This document shows positions 25,101-36,686 of a DNA stretch of 64,000 bases, piece by piece. This DNA comes from Pycnopodia helianthoides (taxonomy: Eukaryota; Echinodermata; Asteroidea; Forcipulatida; Asteriidae). The position numbers and the translations under genes are program-made. The notes under the pieces are model-generated. The model was not told the DNA's origin and made no database searches. It saw nothing but the letters and a program-made list of their open reading frames with translations. How positions within the stretch are numbered: the first letter of the stretch is position 1; every line of letters starts with the position of its first letter. The stretch lies in contig CM063248.1 of the NCBI GenBank assembly GCA_032158295.1, forward strand, positions 891,828-955,827. The letters are read 5' to 3'.

Positions 25101-28100
25101 GATTAACATTTAGTGGTATTTTCCATGAGACTAGTAACTTGATAATTGTTTTGAAATGTGTTTACTATCATTAGCAAAAATCGTTCCTTATTATAGCAGG
25201 TCTAAATGACCGACCGTATTTAAAGGCCCTGTACACTATTGGTAAGATCGAAAAACACAATGTTCACAAATTCACACATAACTTACATGATTTAAAGTAA
25301 GTAATGGTAGAAAGGGTTCCTTAAAATATTTCTGCCTAAAATGCTATCGTTTCTGAAAAATGAATAAAACAATAGTAATTATCGCGCGCGATAATTTGAA
25401 AAAACAGAAAACACATAAGATCTCTTTTCACTATTTTCTCGTGACCTCGATGACCAATTGAGCTCAAACTTTCACAGGTTTGTTTGTTCATGCATATGTT
25501 TAATCACACAAAATGTGGACACTGATTTTGAGCTGTTACCAAAAGTGTACAATACCTTTAAAACAAGTGTAACTGAAAAGTCTTATTAAAAAACATGATT
25601 AGAATGACATCTAAAAACGTGCTTACTTCTTCTGAAACTTTCATATAGAAAGACTCTTTTAGGTTAAAGGAACATTACAGAATTGGTAAGAAAAAAACTT
25701 GTAAAATATACTTTTTGATCACAGATTTACATAAAACTTACACGGTCTGATGATGATAGTAGAAAACATCCCTTGAAATATTTTTGTTTGAAATGTCATA
25801 TTTGATGAGAAATGAATAAACTAATTTTCCGATTGGAGTTTATCGCTCAGTGAGCGTTTTATTCATTTGTTGAATCTATATGATTTCATTCATGCAAAAT
25901 GTGTGATCGGTTTTTCACTATTTTCTCGTGACCCAGATGGCCGATCGATCTCAAACTTCTACAGGTTTGTCAGCTTATGTATATGGTGGATTACATAAAG
26001 CTCTTACACTGCCAGCAACTATTTTGTTAGCAAAAAACAATTCTGTAATGTTCCTTTAAACATCACTCTAGCTGGAGCTTCGGGAAATCTGTAGTTCGTC
26101 CTAATTTCTGTTGGTGAAAGTTATTTTGAATTTCACCAGTCTCAACAAGCATCTTTAGGCCTAACAAAAATGGGGATAATCTAATAATATTTTATGACAG
26201 CCTTCCTTTTACATTAGCGGTTTATTTATATTTATTATCATGTGTGGTTGTTCTCGTTGGGAACAGAGTTTTTGTGTTGGATTAACGATACTCAATCTCT
26301 CTTATATATAAAGGGGATGTCTTGGATAACATCTAGCGTAGATCTTATATACCGTCTGAACAGAGTTGCCATCGTTAACTTCATTGTCAGTTCTACTGCT
26401 CTGGTGAAACCAGTACTGGACTATGTTATCATTGAACCATACTTTGATGCTCTGGTAAGAAATTATCTTTGTAATCAATCTCGAGTGTAATCGAACGATG
26501 GGTCAATTAAAATAAATACCCTCAGTGAAGTTTGAATGGTACGTGTTTGCGTATGCTCTGGTGACTACTGGCGCCTTGTCTCTGATTTTCCTGGCTTAAA
26601 AACAACAATAACATAAAAGAATGTGGACCAAACGGACTTATCTTCAGTTCAACTCTGACATGTGCATTAATGAAACCTCACCAATCTGACCTGTGCATTT
26701 AATCCAATGAAACCTCACCAATCTGACCTGTGCATTTAATCCAATGAAACCTCACCAATCTGACATGTGCATTTAATCCAATGAAACCTCACCAAACTGA
26801 CATGTGCATTTAATCCAATGAAACCTACACCAATCTGACCTGTGCATTCAATCCAATGAAACCTCACCAATCTGACATGTGTATTTAATCCAATGAAACC
26901 TCACCAATCTGACATGTGCATTCAATCCAATCTGACCTGTGCATTCAATCCAATGAAACCTACACCAATCTGACCCGTGCAATCAATACAATGAAACCTC
27001 ACCAATCTGACCTGTGCATTCAATCCAATGAAACTTACACCAATCTGACCCGTGCAATCAATCCAATGAAACCTACACCAATCTGACCCGTGCATTCAAT
27101 CCAATGAAACCTACACCAATCTGACCCATGCAATCAATCCAATGAAACCTACACCAATCTGACCTGTGCATTCAATCCAATGAAACCTACACCAATCTGA
27201 CCCGTGCAATCAATCCAATGAAACCTACACCAATCTGACCCGTGCAATCAATCCAATGAAACCTACACCAATCTGACCCGTGCAATCAATCCAATGAAAC
27301 CTACACCAATCTGACCCGTGCAATCAATCCAATGAAACCTACACCAATTCGACCCGTGTATCCTAAACTATTCATTTCTGATTACGTTATTTTGATTACA
27401 GGGAGAACCTGATCCAATGAGAGCTTCAATTGAGATTCAATTCCAGACCACCATTGAATCGCCGGGTGGAGAGCTATTAGCACTGTACAATGCCACATCA
27501 CTTCAGTATATTGCACGAGACCAAGTTGCGGGCGAAAATAGCAGTCTCAACTTGGACCTCGACTATATCTACCCGGACGGGCCCCAGCAGTGTACATACG
27601 TAGAGTAAGTTTTAAAAGCTAAATACACCCGAATCAAGTTCCTTTTTTCACAGAATGTGGGCTCGAATCCATTTGGCCTCAGGAATATCAGGGCGAGCTT
27701 TAAACACATTGTGTGTATCCTAGAACCAAAGATTTCCACACAATGCAGGTTTTTTAGACATGACTTAAACACGAGCAAGAAAATGTTCTTTTTCTTGAAA
27801 ATGAAATAGTTTCTTATTCGAATTGAACTTCACCGTACGTTTATATGAACTCCAATGTTAGCATATTTTTATTAGCGTAAAGCGACTGGTTGATTGGGCC
27901 TATTGGGATCCTCAAAAAAAGGTTTTGGGGTTTTTTTCAAAGATAAACGTGACTAAAGTTAGGACATCTTTAACACACTATGGGTATTTCTGTTGTTTAG
28001 CCATTTTAGTTTTAAATGTCAAGTAATGAACCACAAGGGAAACTGACTGGGTAAATTTCAAATAGTATGGAGTTGAACAAAGAAAAATTTATTTGTTCGA

Positions 28101-31100
28101 CCCCATACATTTTAGTTTTAAAGACATGTTTACAAATGATCTAGCACTGAGTCGATGGTATGAAACATGAATGTACATTGGTACACCGCAGGGTGCTTAG
28201 TGTATGATAAGCACCCTTGTCTACATGTTACTTTGGAGCTGCAGTGTCGTCTCCTTTGGGATTACCTTGGTTTCAATTATATTATGTCATAAGAACTCGT
28301 TGTAAGACCTTGATCTTTAAGTTTTTAGCTATGGATTTCTCAAAACTGTTTATGTCGACTAGAATTTAATTTTACTTACGCTGACCTTTGAAACTTCTCT
28401 TTGGTACGCAGTGTCAGTAAATGCCGACAGACTTGGCTGTTCAAATTTGTTCTTGATCTGAATGTCGAAATCGTTGAGGATGACATGCCGGTCGATGCAA
28501 CAGGTAAATAGATCTCGATATCTGCTCTAAATGATGGAAGGTTTCAAACAAATAATAAACCGTTTTGATATGATGGTTTGAAGAAAGCATTTTCCGTATT
28601 CATGTAAAATTGTAACGTATTTGTTCAACATTAATATGGTTTTTAAACTTAGCCAGCTGCTCTAGCGTTTGATTATAATCAAACGCTGACGTCACATAAT
28701 AACAGCAAATAAATCAACTTATAAAGCGCTTACATCTCGAACATAAACCACACAGAGCATAACATTGGGAAAATAAAAGAACATTATCGAAAGAGTTCAT
28801 CAAAAAGGGTATAAAACCACAAGCATGTTCAGCAAGAAAACACTAAAAAAAACTACGCTTGAAGTATGTTCATTATGGCCAATATATAAATATACCAAAA
28901 ATAAATGTCGACAGCTATTTTTTAAAAAGGGGGAGATTATTGTAGGCTAAATTTATTTTAGGCCAACTAAGTAAAAGAAAAAACTTGGCAAATAATAATT
29001 TCCTAAACTGTTTTTATGGTTAAAAGCCCATGAGTTTGCAATTATAAATACATATTAGTAATATTTCTACTGATAAGTATCTTTCGGTTGTAAAGAGACA
29101 CTTTGAAACTTGACACTCCGAACAGATAAAGATCTCTTTTTTCTTCTTTTTACAACAAGTTCTATAATATGTTTTTTTTTTAAAGGTACCTTCAAATTCC
29201 GGTTTGCTAAACATCAGTGTACCGACTATATCGAGACCAATCCAAGTGATTGTATTGACCTTGGTCTTGACCCTTTCACCATATCTCTCGAGGTCACCAT
29301 ACAGGTAAGGGCTTTGCATTCAGTGGGCATTTCTGTAACTACATTGTGGACAATTTCGTATTCTCGTGATCAAAAGCTTTGCAAAGAAAAGTCTTTCAAG
29401 AAGTTCAGATATTACAAAATGGCATACTCCATATCTGTAAAGTAGGGTTGTACGCGTGTTGTTGTTCCCCCGATTCACGAATACTAGGGAAATGGCGGTT
29501 GGACAAATCTCCATGGTGCTGGGCAATTAATTTAGCTTTCGTACACTAATTGGTTTTGATGACAATATGCAGAGGAGTAAACAATCTATTTTCAATCCTG
29601 ATGTGAATGAAAGTAGAATTGACCTCCAAATTGTTACATGCAGTTTAACGTTTGCATATTTTCTTTTCCAGTCCCAGTTACCCCTAAGCCAGCTTCCCGT
29701 CCCGACTAGCTCTCGGCCCTTCCCGTCCCAACTAGCTCTCGGCCCTTCCCGTCCCGACTAGCTCTCAGCCTTTCCACTCACCTCTCGTTAGCCAACCCAT
29801 CCAAATCCCATCTCTCCCCGCCCTTTCCTAATTAATGAGACAAGATCAACGTAATTTGATTAATGTAAAACTGTTCACGGATTTCAATGCCATCAGACCG
29901 TTGTACAAGTTGTGGACAGTACGAAAGACGGCCCTACCATTATACTCGTCTCAATTACCGGGACGAATGGAGAGGATCTACGGGGAGGAGTCAATCCACC
30001 AACCCGGGGGGTCAATCATCTTGAAGATGTCAGTATTGTAGTCAAGTAAGTGTTCCAATTGTAACGATAGGGCATGCTACCGGTATGCCCTTTTTTCTTG
30101 CCAACTCTTGTAGAGTCTACAGAGGGATGGGATTGGTGAAGAGACAAAGCGCCCCAACTATGAGGTAGGCCTACTTGTGTCTGCCGGTGTTAACCGAAAG
30201 TGGAGAAAGTAATGCTTATGGTAGTGGACTCTTAAAAGAATAGCTTTGATTTGGACCCCTCATCAAAGCAAGCGAGACAGGTGTTTTAGTTACCAATACT
30301 AATAATGGCTTGTGTGCATGACAGGTTTCGAACAGGGATCTAAATCTTTCACGCTTTGCTTGTAGATACATCCCCGAGTTCCTGCGAAGTGACTTTGACC
30401 TCGAGTTGACCCTCTTCATGGTTTGTAAAGAGGATAGCACTAACTCCCCAGGGGTAAGTGGAAAAAACTGACATACGATTCAAAATAGTAGCAAAATAAC
30501 CAGACGATTGTTAAGGATTGAAGTGCAGTGATTGGTGTCATTCTGAAAGCTCACTGGTTACAACCTTCCATACCTTCCTTCCAATGTTTCTGTCTGAAAT
30601 AATAGAAGATAATGAAATTGAGGACCGCATTACTTACTGTTGCCTATTTCAATTACTGAAATCCATATAAGCCTGATTTGAACTTGCAAGAATTCGATGA
30701 CAACATGAACCATTTTTTGTTTCACGGCTATATTTTGGATGACATTTTTCTTAAGTTGGTTGGATGGGATGGTATATTGAATAAAAACTATAAGAAATTT
30801 AATGTATAGTTCTTCCAACAGAAAATATCATCATTTCCCCTTAAACGAAGCTTTCAAGGGGAACCTAATACAACAATACAAACTGGAACTTAACAGAAAA
30901 ATGAACCTTCTTTCTTAAAATAATAATTACAGAATATCGATTTAATTCATAGGAGTTGTTACTCTATTGACAAAATTCTAACGATATCGTTGGTCCACGT
31001 TTTGCTTCTCGGGGTGTGGCTTTTATTGAAGCAGTAAAAGGGACTTATTTAATACTGAATCTGTTTTGCGTTTGATATTGCATCACTATTGTTTCAGGGA

Positions 31101-32762
31101 TGTCTTGATGAGGAAGTTAGTAACCGATATGTTGCATACAGCAATGAGAACTTCAGATATGCGTACGTCAGCGCAGAAGGAGCCAAAGTAACATCTTATA
31201 ACACAAGTGATCTTGATTATGACAATACCGTACAGAGCCTTACAGCCAACGCCTATGACTCGGTAAATAAATACTGCCATTCTGTGGCCAGTTTAAACAT
31301 GGCTTTGTTAATTCTTTGATAATTGTAAGTCTAATTTACAGTCCGTAGGCCTACCCTCAAAGAAGACTCACAAAAACTAAGAAGTCGACTCATCTTGACA
31401 AAAGAAACTATATCACAGCACGTAGACTTACTGTATTCAGTAACTTGTCTTGGATGAGATTATTATCTCGCCCATATTTTGATCGTTTTGTTTCATTTGT
31501 AGTCGTCTTTGTGAGAGAAATCATTATGGCAAATCGATATCTTAGTTTCAGTAAGTCGTCTTGAAAAGATATCTCGTTATCTGGAGAAATGGATTAGCAA
31601 TGCTGGAGGTTCATAGCTTTGATTGGTGACAAAATACTAATAATCTTTAAAGCAACTAGTTTCAGTGGACATTGAAATCATAAAGCTATTGTTATTGGAA
31701 ATATTCAGGTTAGCACACGAACGAGGGATAGGTATTGTATATTATCAATGTGCTGTCAGAAGAGAAGTAATACCTTGAGCAGTAATCATTGGATTCCTAC
31801 AACTTTGAACAACTTTTCTCTTCTCTCTTTTTTTTCAGGCAAATGAAGTGTACAATATGGGATTCACCAACACAGCCTTATCACAGGAAAGGTTGTCATA
31901 CACGATCACTACAGTGTTCAGACTAATAGAGAAGCCTGGTAGACGGCGACGAGCTAACAATGAACCCTCACAGCAGCTATTCTCAACCCGGTTCGGTGGG
32001 ATGGACGGAATAGCTGGTCTGGTGCCGTACGGTTCGCCTACTAGCCAGCGGGCCAGAAGAGATATCATGAGCGCCGTAGCACTGCCACAAGGTACGTATT
32101 GTTAGTTATGTTGGTCCAACCATGGAGGACCATGATGGTCCACTTCCATTGTCCTAAGAGATAGGAAGTCATGAATTTAAGTTTTGAACCTGAAAGAATT
32201 TCATATTTTAATTTTCATTTTAAGAATGTCTTTGTTTAACTTAGGCGTCTTCGTAGCCGTTTATGTGCACGTACGTAAAAACAACACCATGTTCATTTTT
32301 CATACCAAACGAGTATCGCGCAGCTGAACGAGTGACTCCAAGTTACATAACAAACCAAATTGCGTTAAATAATTCTTTCAAGAGAACCTTAATAGAAAGC
32401 AAATATTATGTTTCCTTTCAATACATTCTTTTGTAGATATGTTCATGATATTTAGTGTAACATAAAACAAGTGTTTCTTGTGTTTTTATGAAGGTCATTT
32501 CGTGGAGATGACGTTTAACGGGTGCCCTGAAAACTCGACCTTCTCACCGGCAAGCTACCACTGTGATTGCAACCGTGTCGGAGAAGTGTACAGCACAGAT
32601 ACTTTCACATGCAAAGGGTCCAAGTCCCTTGCCCCAGATCAAGAAATAATCAATGTCAAAGACAAGGTGCCAGACTCCGGTGGGGCTCCCTCTACCGCTG
32701 CTAATAGCTCCCTCTTTGTTGGTATTTTGATAGGGTCAATATTTATGAAGTTTGTAAAATAA
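22105..32762 (+). CDS. Unknown secreted, probably GPI-anchored protein with two furin-type sites (721 aa)
   Basis: Thirteen exons join with phase kept throughout and total 2166 nt: 22105-22299, 23123-23319, 23755-23906, 24839-24981, 26314-26454, 27402-27604, 28412-28503, 29186-29304, 29897-30045, 30366-30453, 31098-31262, 31839-32091 and 32494-32762. The start is the ATG 12 bases after an acceptor. Residues 1-25 form a signal peptide (FVLTLLTFVVLPGESDA). The body has scattered Cys, several N-glycosylation sequons (NVS, NCT, NTT, NAT) and alternating hydrophobic stretches such as LFKFVLDLNVEI, FTISLEVTI and LSYTITTVFRLI, which suggest beta-sandwich domains. Exon 12 contains GRRRRA and RARRD, good furin-type sites about 55 residues apart. 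The last exon has a small Cys-rich module (CPENSTF, CDC) and ends with a short hydrophobic tail (FVGILIGSIFMKFVK), which suits a GPI signal or a marginal membrane anchor. I do not recognise the family; ZP-like or other extracellular adhesion proteins are possible. Exon 9 has the weakest acceptor; a strong acceptor at 29671 leads to a frame that soon stops. Confidence 0.78.
24258..24622. mobile_element. TTAAAGG-ended non-autonomous element, copy 1
   Basis: It begins TTAAAGGCAAAGTGTACCTTTGG and ends ATACCTTCCCTTTAA, giving inverted ends that match four other elements in the window. The internal sequence differs from the others. It lies in an intron of the unknown surface-protein gene. Confidence 0.6.
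25220..25562. mobile_element. TTAAAGG-ended non-autonomous element, copy 2
   Basis: The element starts TTAAAGGCCCTGTACACTAT and ends AAAAGTGTACAATACCTTTAA. A central palindrome ATTATCGCGCGCGATAAT divides it, and the right half includes CTCGTGACCTCGATGACCAA and TTTCACAGGTTTG. It is closely related in inverse orientation to the copy at 35191-35557. No open frame. Confidence 0.85.
25664..26059. mobile_element. TTAAAGG-ended non-autonomous element, copy 3
   Basis: It starts TTAAAGGAACATTACAGAATTGG and ends TTCTGTAATGTTCCTTTAA, about 15 bases of matched inverted ends. It shares CTCGTGACC, TCAAACTTC and ACAGGTTTGT with copy 2, but the centre is GATTGGAGTTTATCGCTCAGTGAGCG rather than the CGCGCG palindrome. 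Only about 100 bases separate it from copy 2. Confidence 0.85.
26640..27358. repeat. 37/38-bp minisatellite, about 19 copies
   Basis: Units contain AATCCAATGAAACCTCACCA and CTGACCTGTGCATT. Left copies read CCTCACC (37 bp) and right copies CCTACACC (38 bp), with CCGTGCAATCAAT replacing CTGTGCATTTAAT toward the right. The array ends about 40 bases before an exon of the surface-protein gene (27402). Confidence 0.95.
28664..28687. repeat. Perfect 24-bp palindrome
   Basis: AGCGTTTGATTA is followed at once by its exact reverse complement TAATCAAACGCT. It stands alone in an intron, with a TGACGTCA-like sequence directly after it. Confidence 0.85.
29692..29772. repeat. 31-bp pyrimidine-rich triplication
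   Basis: CCCGTCCCGACTAGCTCTCGGCCCTT recurs about three times just after a strong-looking acceptor (TTTTCTTTTCCAG). The pyrimidine-rich run precedes the exon at 29897 of the surface-protein gene and may act as, or confuse, its polypyrimidine tract. Confidence 0.7.
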
Positions 32763-34527
32763 TGGCCGCAGAACAACAATGCAATTATAATGAAGAAAAA
32801 AAATGTAATGATGATTAAGATTGATATATAAAAATAGTTTATTTAGAGTAACAATGTTTCCTTTTCTCGGATTGTTCCAGGTTTGAATATAATTAATTTG
32901 GCACTGCGCACTCTCTTAACTTAAAAAAGAAAAATACAAATTAAGTGTAATTTAATGGCTATTGTTGTCCCCACTATATCTATAAAATATTTTAAAAATG
33001 GAAACCATTTAATTATGCACACTTATTGTTGTTCCATGTGCTTTTTAAACCAAACAACTACACCTTTTTAAAGGTTGCAAAGAGAAACGAATATGTTTGT
33101 TCCAGTTGTGTGAGTAATGTGATCGATAACCAATATTGGCGTTATCTATTGTATGAATGCTTGGATAACGATAACGATGAGGATGTCAATAGTAATGCCA
33201 ATGATACGTTTCAGATAAAAAAAAATTAAATATAAAATAATTGACCAATATGCAATCAGTTTTACCTTCTTTGCAACTATGTACTGGGAGGTTTGTTTTA
33301 ATTGCAAACACTTAATATGATGTTTCTCGAGTACACTCCAATCTTGACAGTGGTTTGACAGGGGGCACACAAAGGATGGCACACATCAAATCGTCCGAGA
33401 TGGACGAACTAGTATTCTGGTATTACGGGCCATCTTAATATTATCCCAGCAAAACGATTCCAGTGGACGGATTCCCTTCATATCTGGTTAAGTCCGCACC
33501 GGGCTAGAGGGCAAACTAGTTTACGTTTTGATAGTTATTTTTTTGTTTCTTTACAGAAAAACTGTAGCCCCAAGAGATACAATTTACTAAAGTTAATGAC
33601 AGTTTTGAAAACCAACAAAGACATTGATACTAGAATTTGGTAGCATCTGTATATATTGTCGCCCATTTGAATGTGTACAGGTGATCCCCTTTTCTTGTAT
33701 GCTTGTACTTTAAGTTTTGCTGCAAGGTTTTTACTTTTCTATGATCAATTAATGCGATTAAACATCACAGTAACACACATTTTACTAGATTATTTTCTCG
33801 TTACATATTTTTTATTTATCTATACCAAATGTTTTAATTATATTTGAAGACTATTCACTTCAGTTGATTTTTTTCCTCTTCCCCCAATTTATTCAAATTA
33901 TTGTTTAAATTCTATTCTAACTTTTGTTTTGAAACTACTTGACAGCGATGACAGTAAACCTATTGTTGGCGTTGTGTGGTAATTTTTCAACCATGGTTAT
34001 TTCCGATCTTATTTTCATTATTTAATTTGTGAAAAGACAAACATGCAATGATTGTTGCCACAGCTGGATCTTGTTAAACTAAACACAAATTTGACTCGCC
34101 GAAATATAACATCTGACTTTTGATTCGAGGTTCGATGATGTTAGTTTCGTTTACTGACAAGGTTGGTTATGTCAGTTGCATTCCATAGCAAAACTAGCTG
34201 AGAGTTTTTGTAAGGTGTGGTTTTCACTGTTGGTTCCTTCAAGATCTTGGTTAGAAACCCCTGTGAAACAATGGAATGGCCCGTAATCTAGCGGAAATAA
34301 TGCAAAGAAGTACATGGTGATTTTAATGTAATATTTATAAAGGCACATCAACTATAATTGTGTATTTTGGTGTTGTAAATTAAAAAACACTATTTTTGGC
34401 TAAAAACTGTTTGAAAAATGACTATTTTATTAACAATAATTATTCAAGACGGGTTTTTTAACAGACAAAGTTCGGTGTGGATAGAACGAAGCGTTAGAGG
34501 GCCAAAACAATTATTTTGTTTAGACAA

Positions 34528-35155
34528 AATGCTATCTCGCCGCCGCGATGTACTATCTCGCCGTGGCGAGTTACTAACTGCGAATGAGCAGCAGTGTGAC
34601 TGTGTGACACAATGCATTCTTGGATGACGAGAGAAAGGCCTATCTGTCGTGTTGTGACGCAAGTCATTAAGATGAAGCGTGATGAATTACAGTGTATTTC
34701 GGACCTTGTTTTAAACAAAAGGAAATATTTTTTGTCTTGTGATGGGGTCATCTTGAGCAGTCGTACATTAAAGCGCATAATTAAAGAGTAATAGACTGTA
34801 CCGCAGGAAGTACAAGACTGACCTCTTAGAAGTAGTTTTCCTTATTGAAAAAGAACTCACAGAGGATGCGGTAAGCTTCATGGATACCGATGGATGCACA
34901 TTAAGTGCACACAGAATGAAATGGTAGTTTCTCAAGAAACGGTTCGTATGTTGCTGCAGATCCTTGACCCCGAGGGTATTGCCATCCGTAGTGCCCGACG
35001 CTTACGGCGTCGTCGATAAGAGGACCTAACTGGGTGTGGCTACGATAAACTCGAACCATACTAAATAATAATTCATGGGTGTATTGATGGGTTTTCTAGG
35101 TTCATGCTCTGGCTTGAAGCTTATTAAACAAACTTCGCCGCAGCGAGATAGCATA
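34528..35155 (+). mobile_element. Degraded element with integrase-core (DDE) gene
   Basis: Reading across frameshifts and stops on the plus strand one finds DGVILSSRTLKRIIKE (from about 34740), LYRRKYKTDLLEVVF (about 34800), VVSQETVRMLLQILDPEGIA with SARRLRRRR (about 34924-35020) and GYDKLEPY, then IIIHGCIDGFSRFMLWLEAY (about 35037-35122). This is the wording of the integrase-core/rve-like transposase genes common in fish, amphioxus and echinoderm genomes. GYDKL and GCIDGFSR surround the first catalytic aspartates. Stops after GYDKLEPY and at the KE stretch, and changes of frame, show it is dead. ATGCTATCTCGCCGCCGCGA at 34528 and its approximate mirror TCGCCGCAGCGAGATAGCAT at 35135 may be terminal inverted repeats. 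Confidence 0.75.
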
Positions 35156-35190
35156 ATATTGAAGAAAACAAATTTATTGGTGTGGCCCTT

Positions 35191-35557
35191 TTAAAGGTAG
35201 GCCTATTATACAGGATTGGTAGAGCTGACAAAACAGTCGCAAAAAAGTTCATGTTTTGTGTGATTAATCATACATGAAATAACAAACCTGTGAAAATTTG
35301 AGCTCAATTGGTCATCGAGGTCACGAGAAAAATAGTGAAAAAAGTGTTTTCTGTTTTTCAAACATCGAGTCTATTATCGCGCGCGATAAAAACTATTGTT
35401 TTATTCATTTCTCAGAAACGATAGCATTTTAGGCAGAAATATTTTAAGGAACCCTTTCTACCATTACTTACTTTAAATCATGTAAGTTATGTGTGAATCT
35501 GACAATCTGTGAACATTTGTGTTTTTCGATCTTACCAATAGTGTACAGGGCCTTTAA
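35191..35557. mobile_element. TTAAAGG-ended non-autonomous element, copy 4 (inverted)
   Basis: An inverse-orientation relative of copy 2: AAACCTGTGAAAATTTGAGCTCAATTGG, GGTCATCGAGGTCACGAG, a central ATTATCGCGCGCGATAA, and the end TTACCAATAGTGTACAGGGCCTTTAA. It begins TTAAAGGTAGGCC about 36 bases after the integrase remnant. No open frame. Confidence 0.88.
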
Positions 35558-36631
35558 CGCTTCCGTAGGATAGTAATGAGTAAAAATCGAAGCTAATTTT
35601 GTGTCATCACACAGCCTACCAAAACTGGCAAATCAATGGCAAGGCATTTGAACACAAAAGCACGATAAGCTACTTTATTTTGATTACCGCAATCGAAATA
35701 ATCTCGGGTCAGTTCTGGCGCCGGTCCTCTCCACAACGTAGGCCTACTTGTATTGATAAAATAATTATTATAGATTGTCTCCTGTCGACAAGCAAGTGGT
35801 CTTACAAACCCCATGGCTTCATTGGGTAGCATGCTGCTGCATGTGCCATTGCATAATTTAGCAATGTTTTAAAATCTGTCACTTTAAGTGCCCTAAACCC
35901 CGTCCGGCTTAGGACATGACCTCAGTCAACTCCTCTCTAAGTTCTTGGCCTTGTTTCTAGTCACCCCATGAACACAATAAAATCTTGCCAATCTGCTGAT
36001 CCTGGTGTGCCGTTTCAAAATACCCATAATATACATTTTTTTCAGAAAAAGGTTCAAGGGCGTTTGCAAAACATTATGGTTTCGGCCTCTGACAAAAGCT
36101 GAAAACTTGGTCGTTACAGTGCGCAGTTTCGAAAGGCTTTGTTTTTCCTTTAAGGGTTTTTACGTCGGATGTTGGGAATAATAACTAAATTTATATCCTT
36201 GCAATGGAAAAACGAACACTTCTTCCCAATAACATCTTGTAGAGACGAAACGTATCTTTAGGCGGCGCCCCAGCCTGATCCTTTGAACAGAGATGATGTA
36301 ACACTGGAGGGCGCTGTTTACGCGCGCCGTGTGGAGAGAGATGTCAACAAGAAACGCACTGATGGATAGTTCGGCGGTGATTCCAAACATGTATTTCTTC
36401 TCACTATCTTCAATGTGTTTTAAACAGAAATGGAGGTATTGTTTTATAGTTCCTTGCAGTATTACTATATTTTTATTTATATTTAACACAGATTAATAAT
36501 TGTATAATCCACGCTTACATCTTTGACCACACATGGACATTCGATAATAAAAAGGCAGCGGATTATTATTTTGTTGTTACCAGCGACTGACTAATTTCGC
36601 ATGCTTCCTCGTCCTACTCCTACTCCTATTA

Positions 36632-36686
36632 TAGAACTGAGGTTCGATGCGCTACTGACACGAACGGATCGAACCTCATAGTTCTA
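36632..36686. repeat. Hairpin-forming inverted repeat
   Basis: TAGAACTGAGGTTCGAT is mirrored by ATCGAACCTCATAGTTCTA after a 19-base loop, with CTCCTA/TAGGAG extending the stem. It lies upstream of CCDC158 in a CpG-richer zone. No known RNA family is recognised. Confidence 0.65.

Noticed and set aside
29672..29761. Exon of the surface-protein gene after the strong acceptor at 29671
   Set aside because: It enters in phase but encodes a 31-bp tandem repeat and reaches a stop; the exon at 29897 keeps the frame and looks conserved.
36160..36489. 109-codon minus-strand frame in the intergenic region
   Set aside because: No domain, signal or similarity recognised, and no splice or promoter context that would support a gene.
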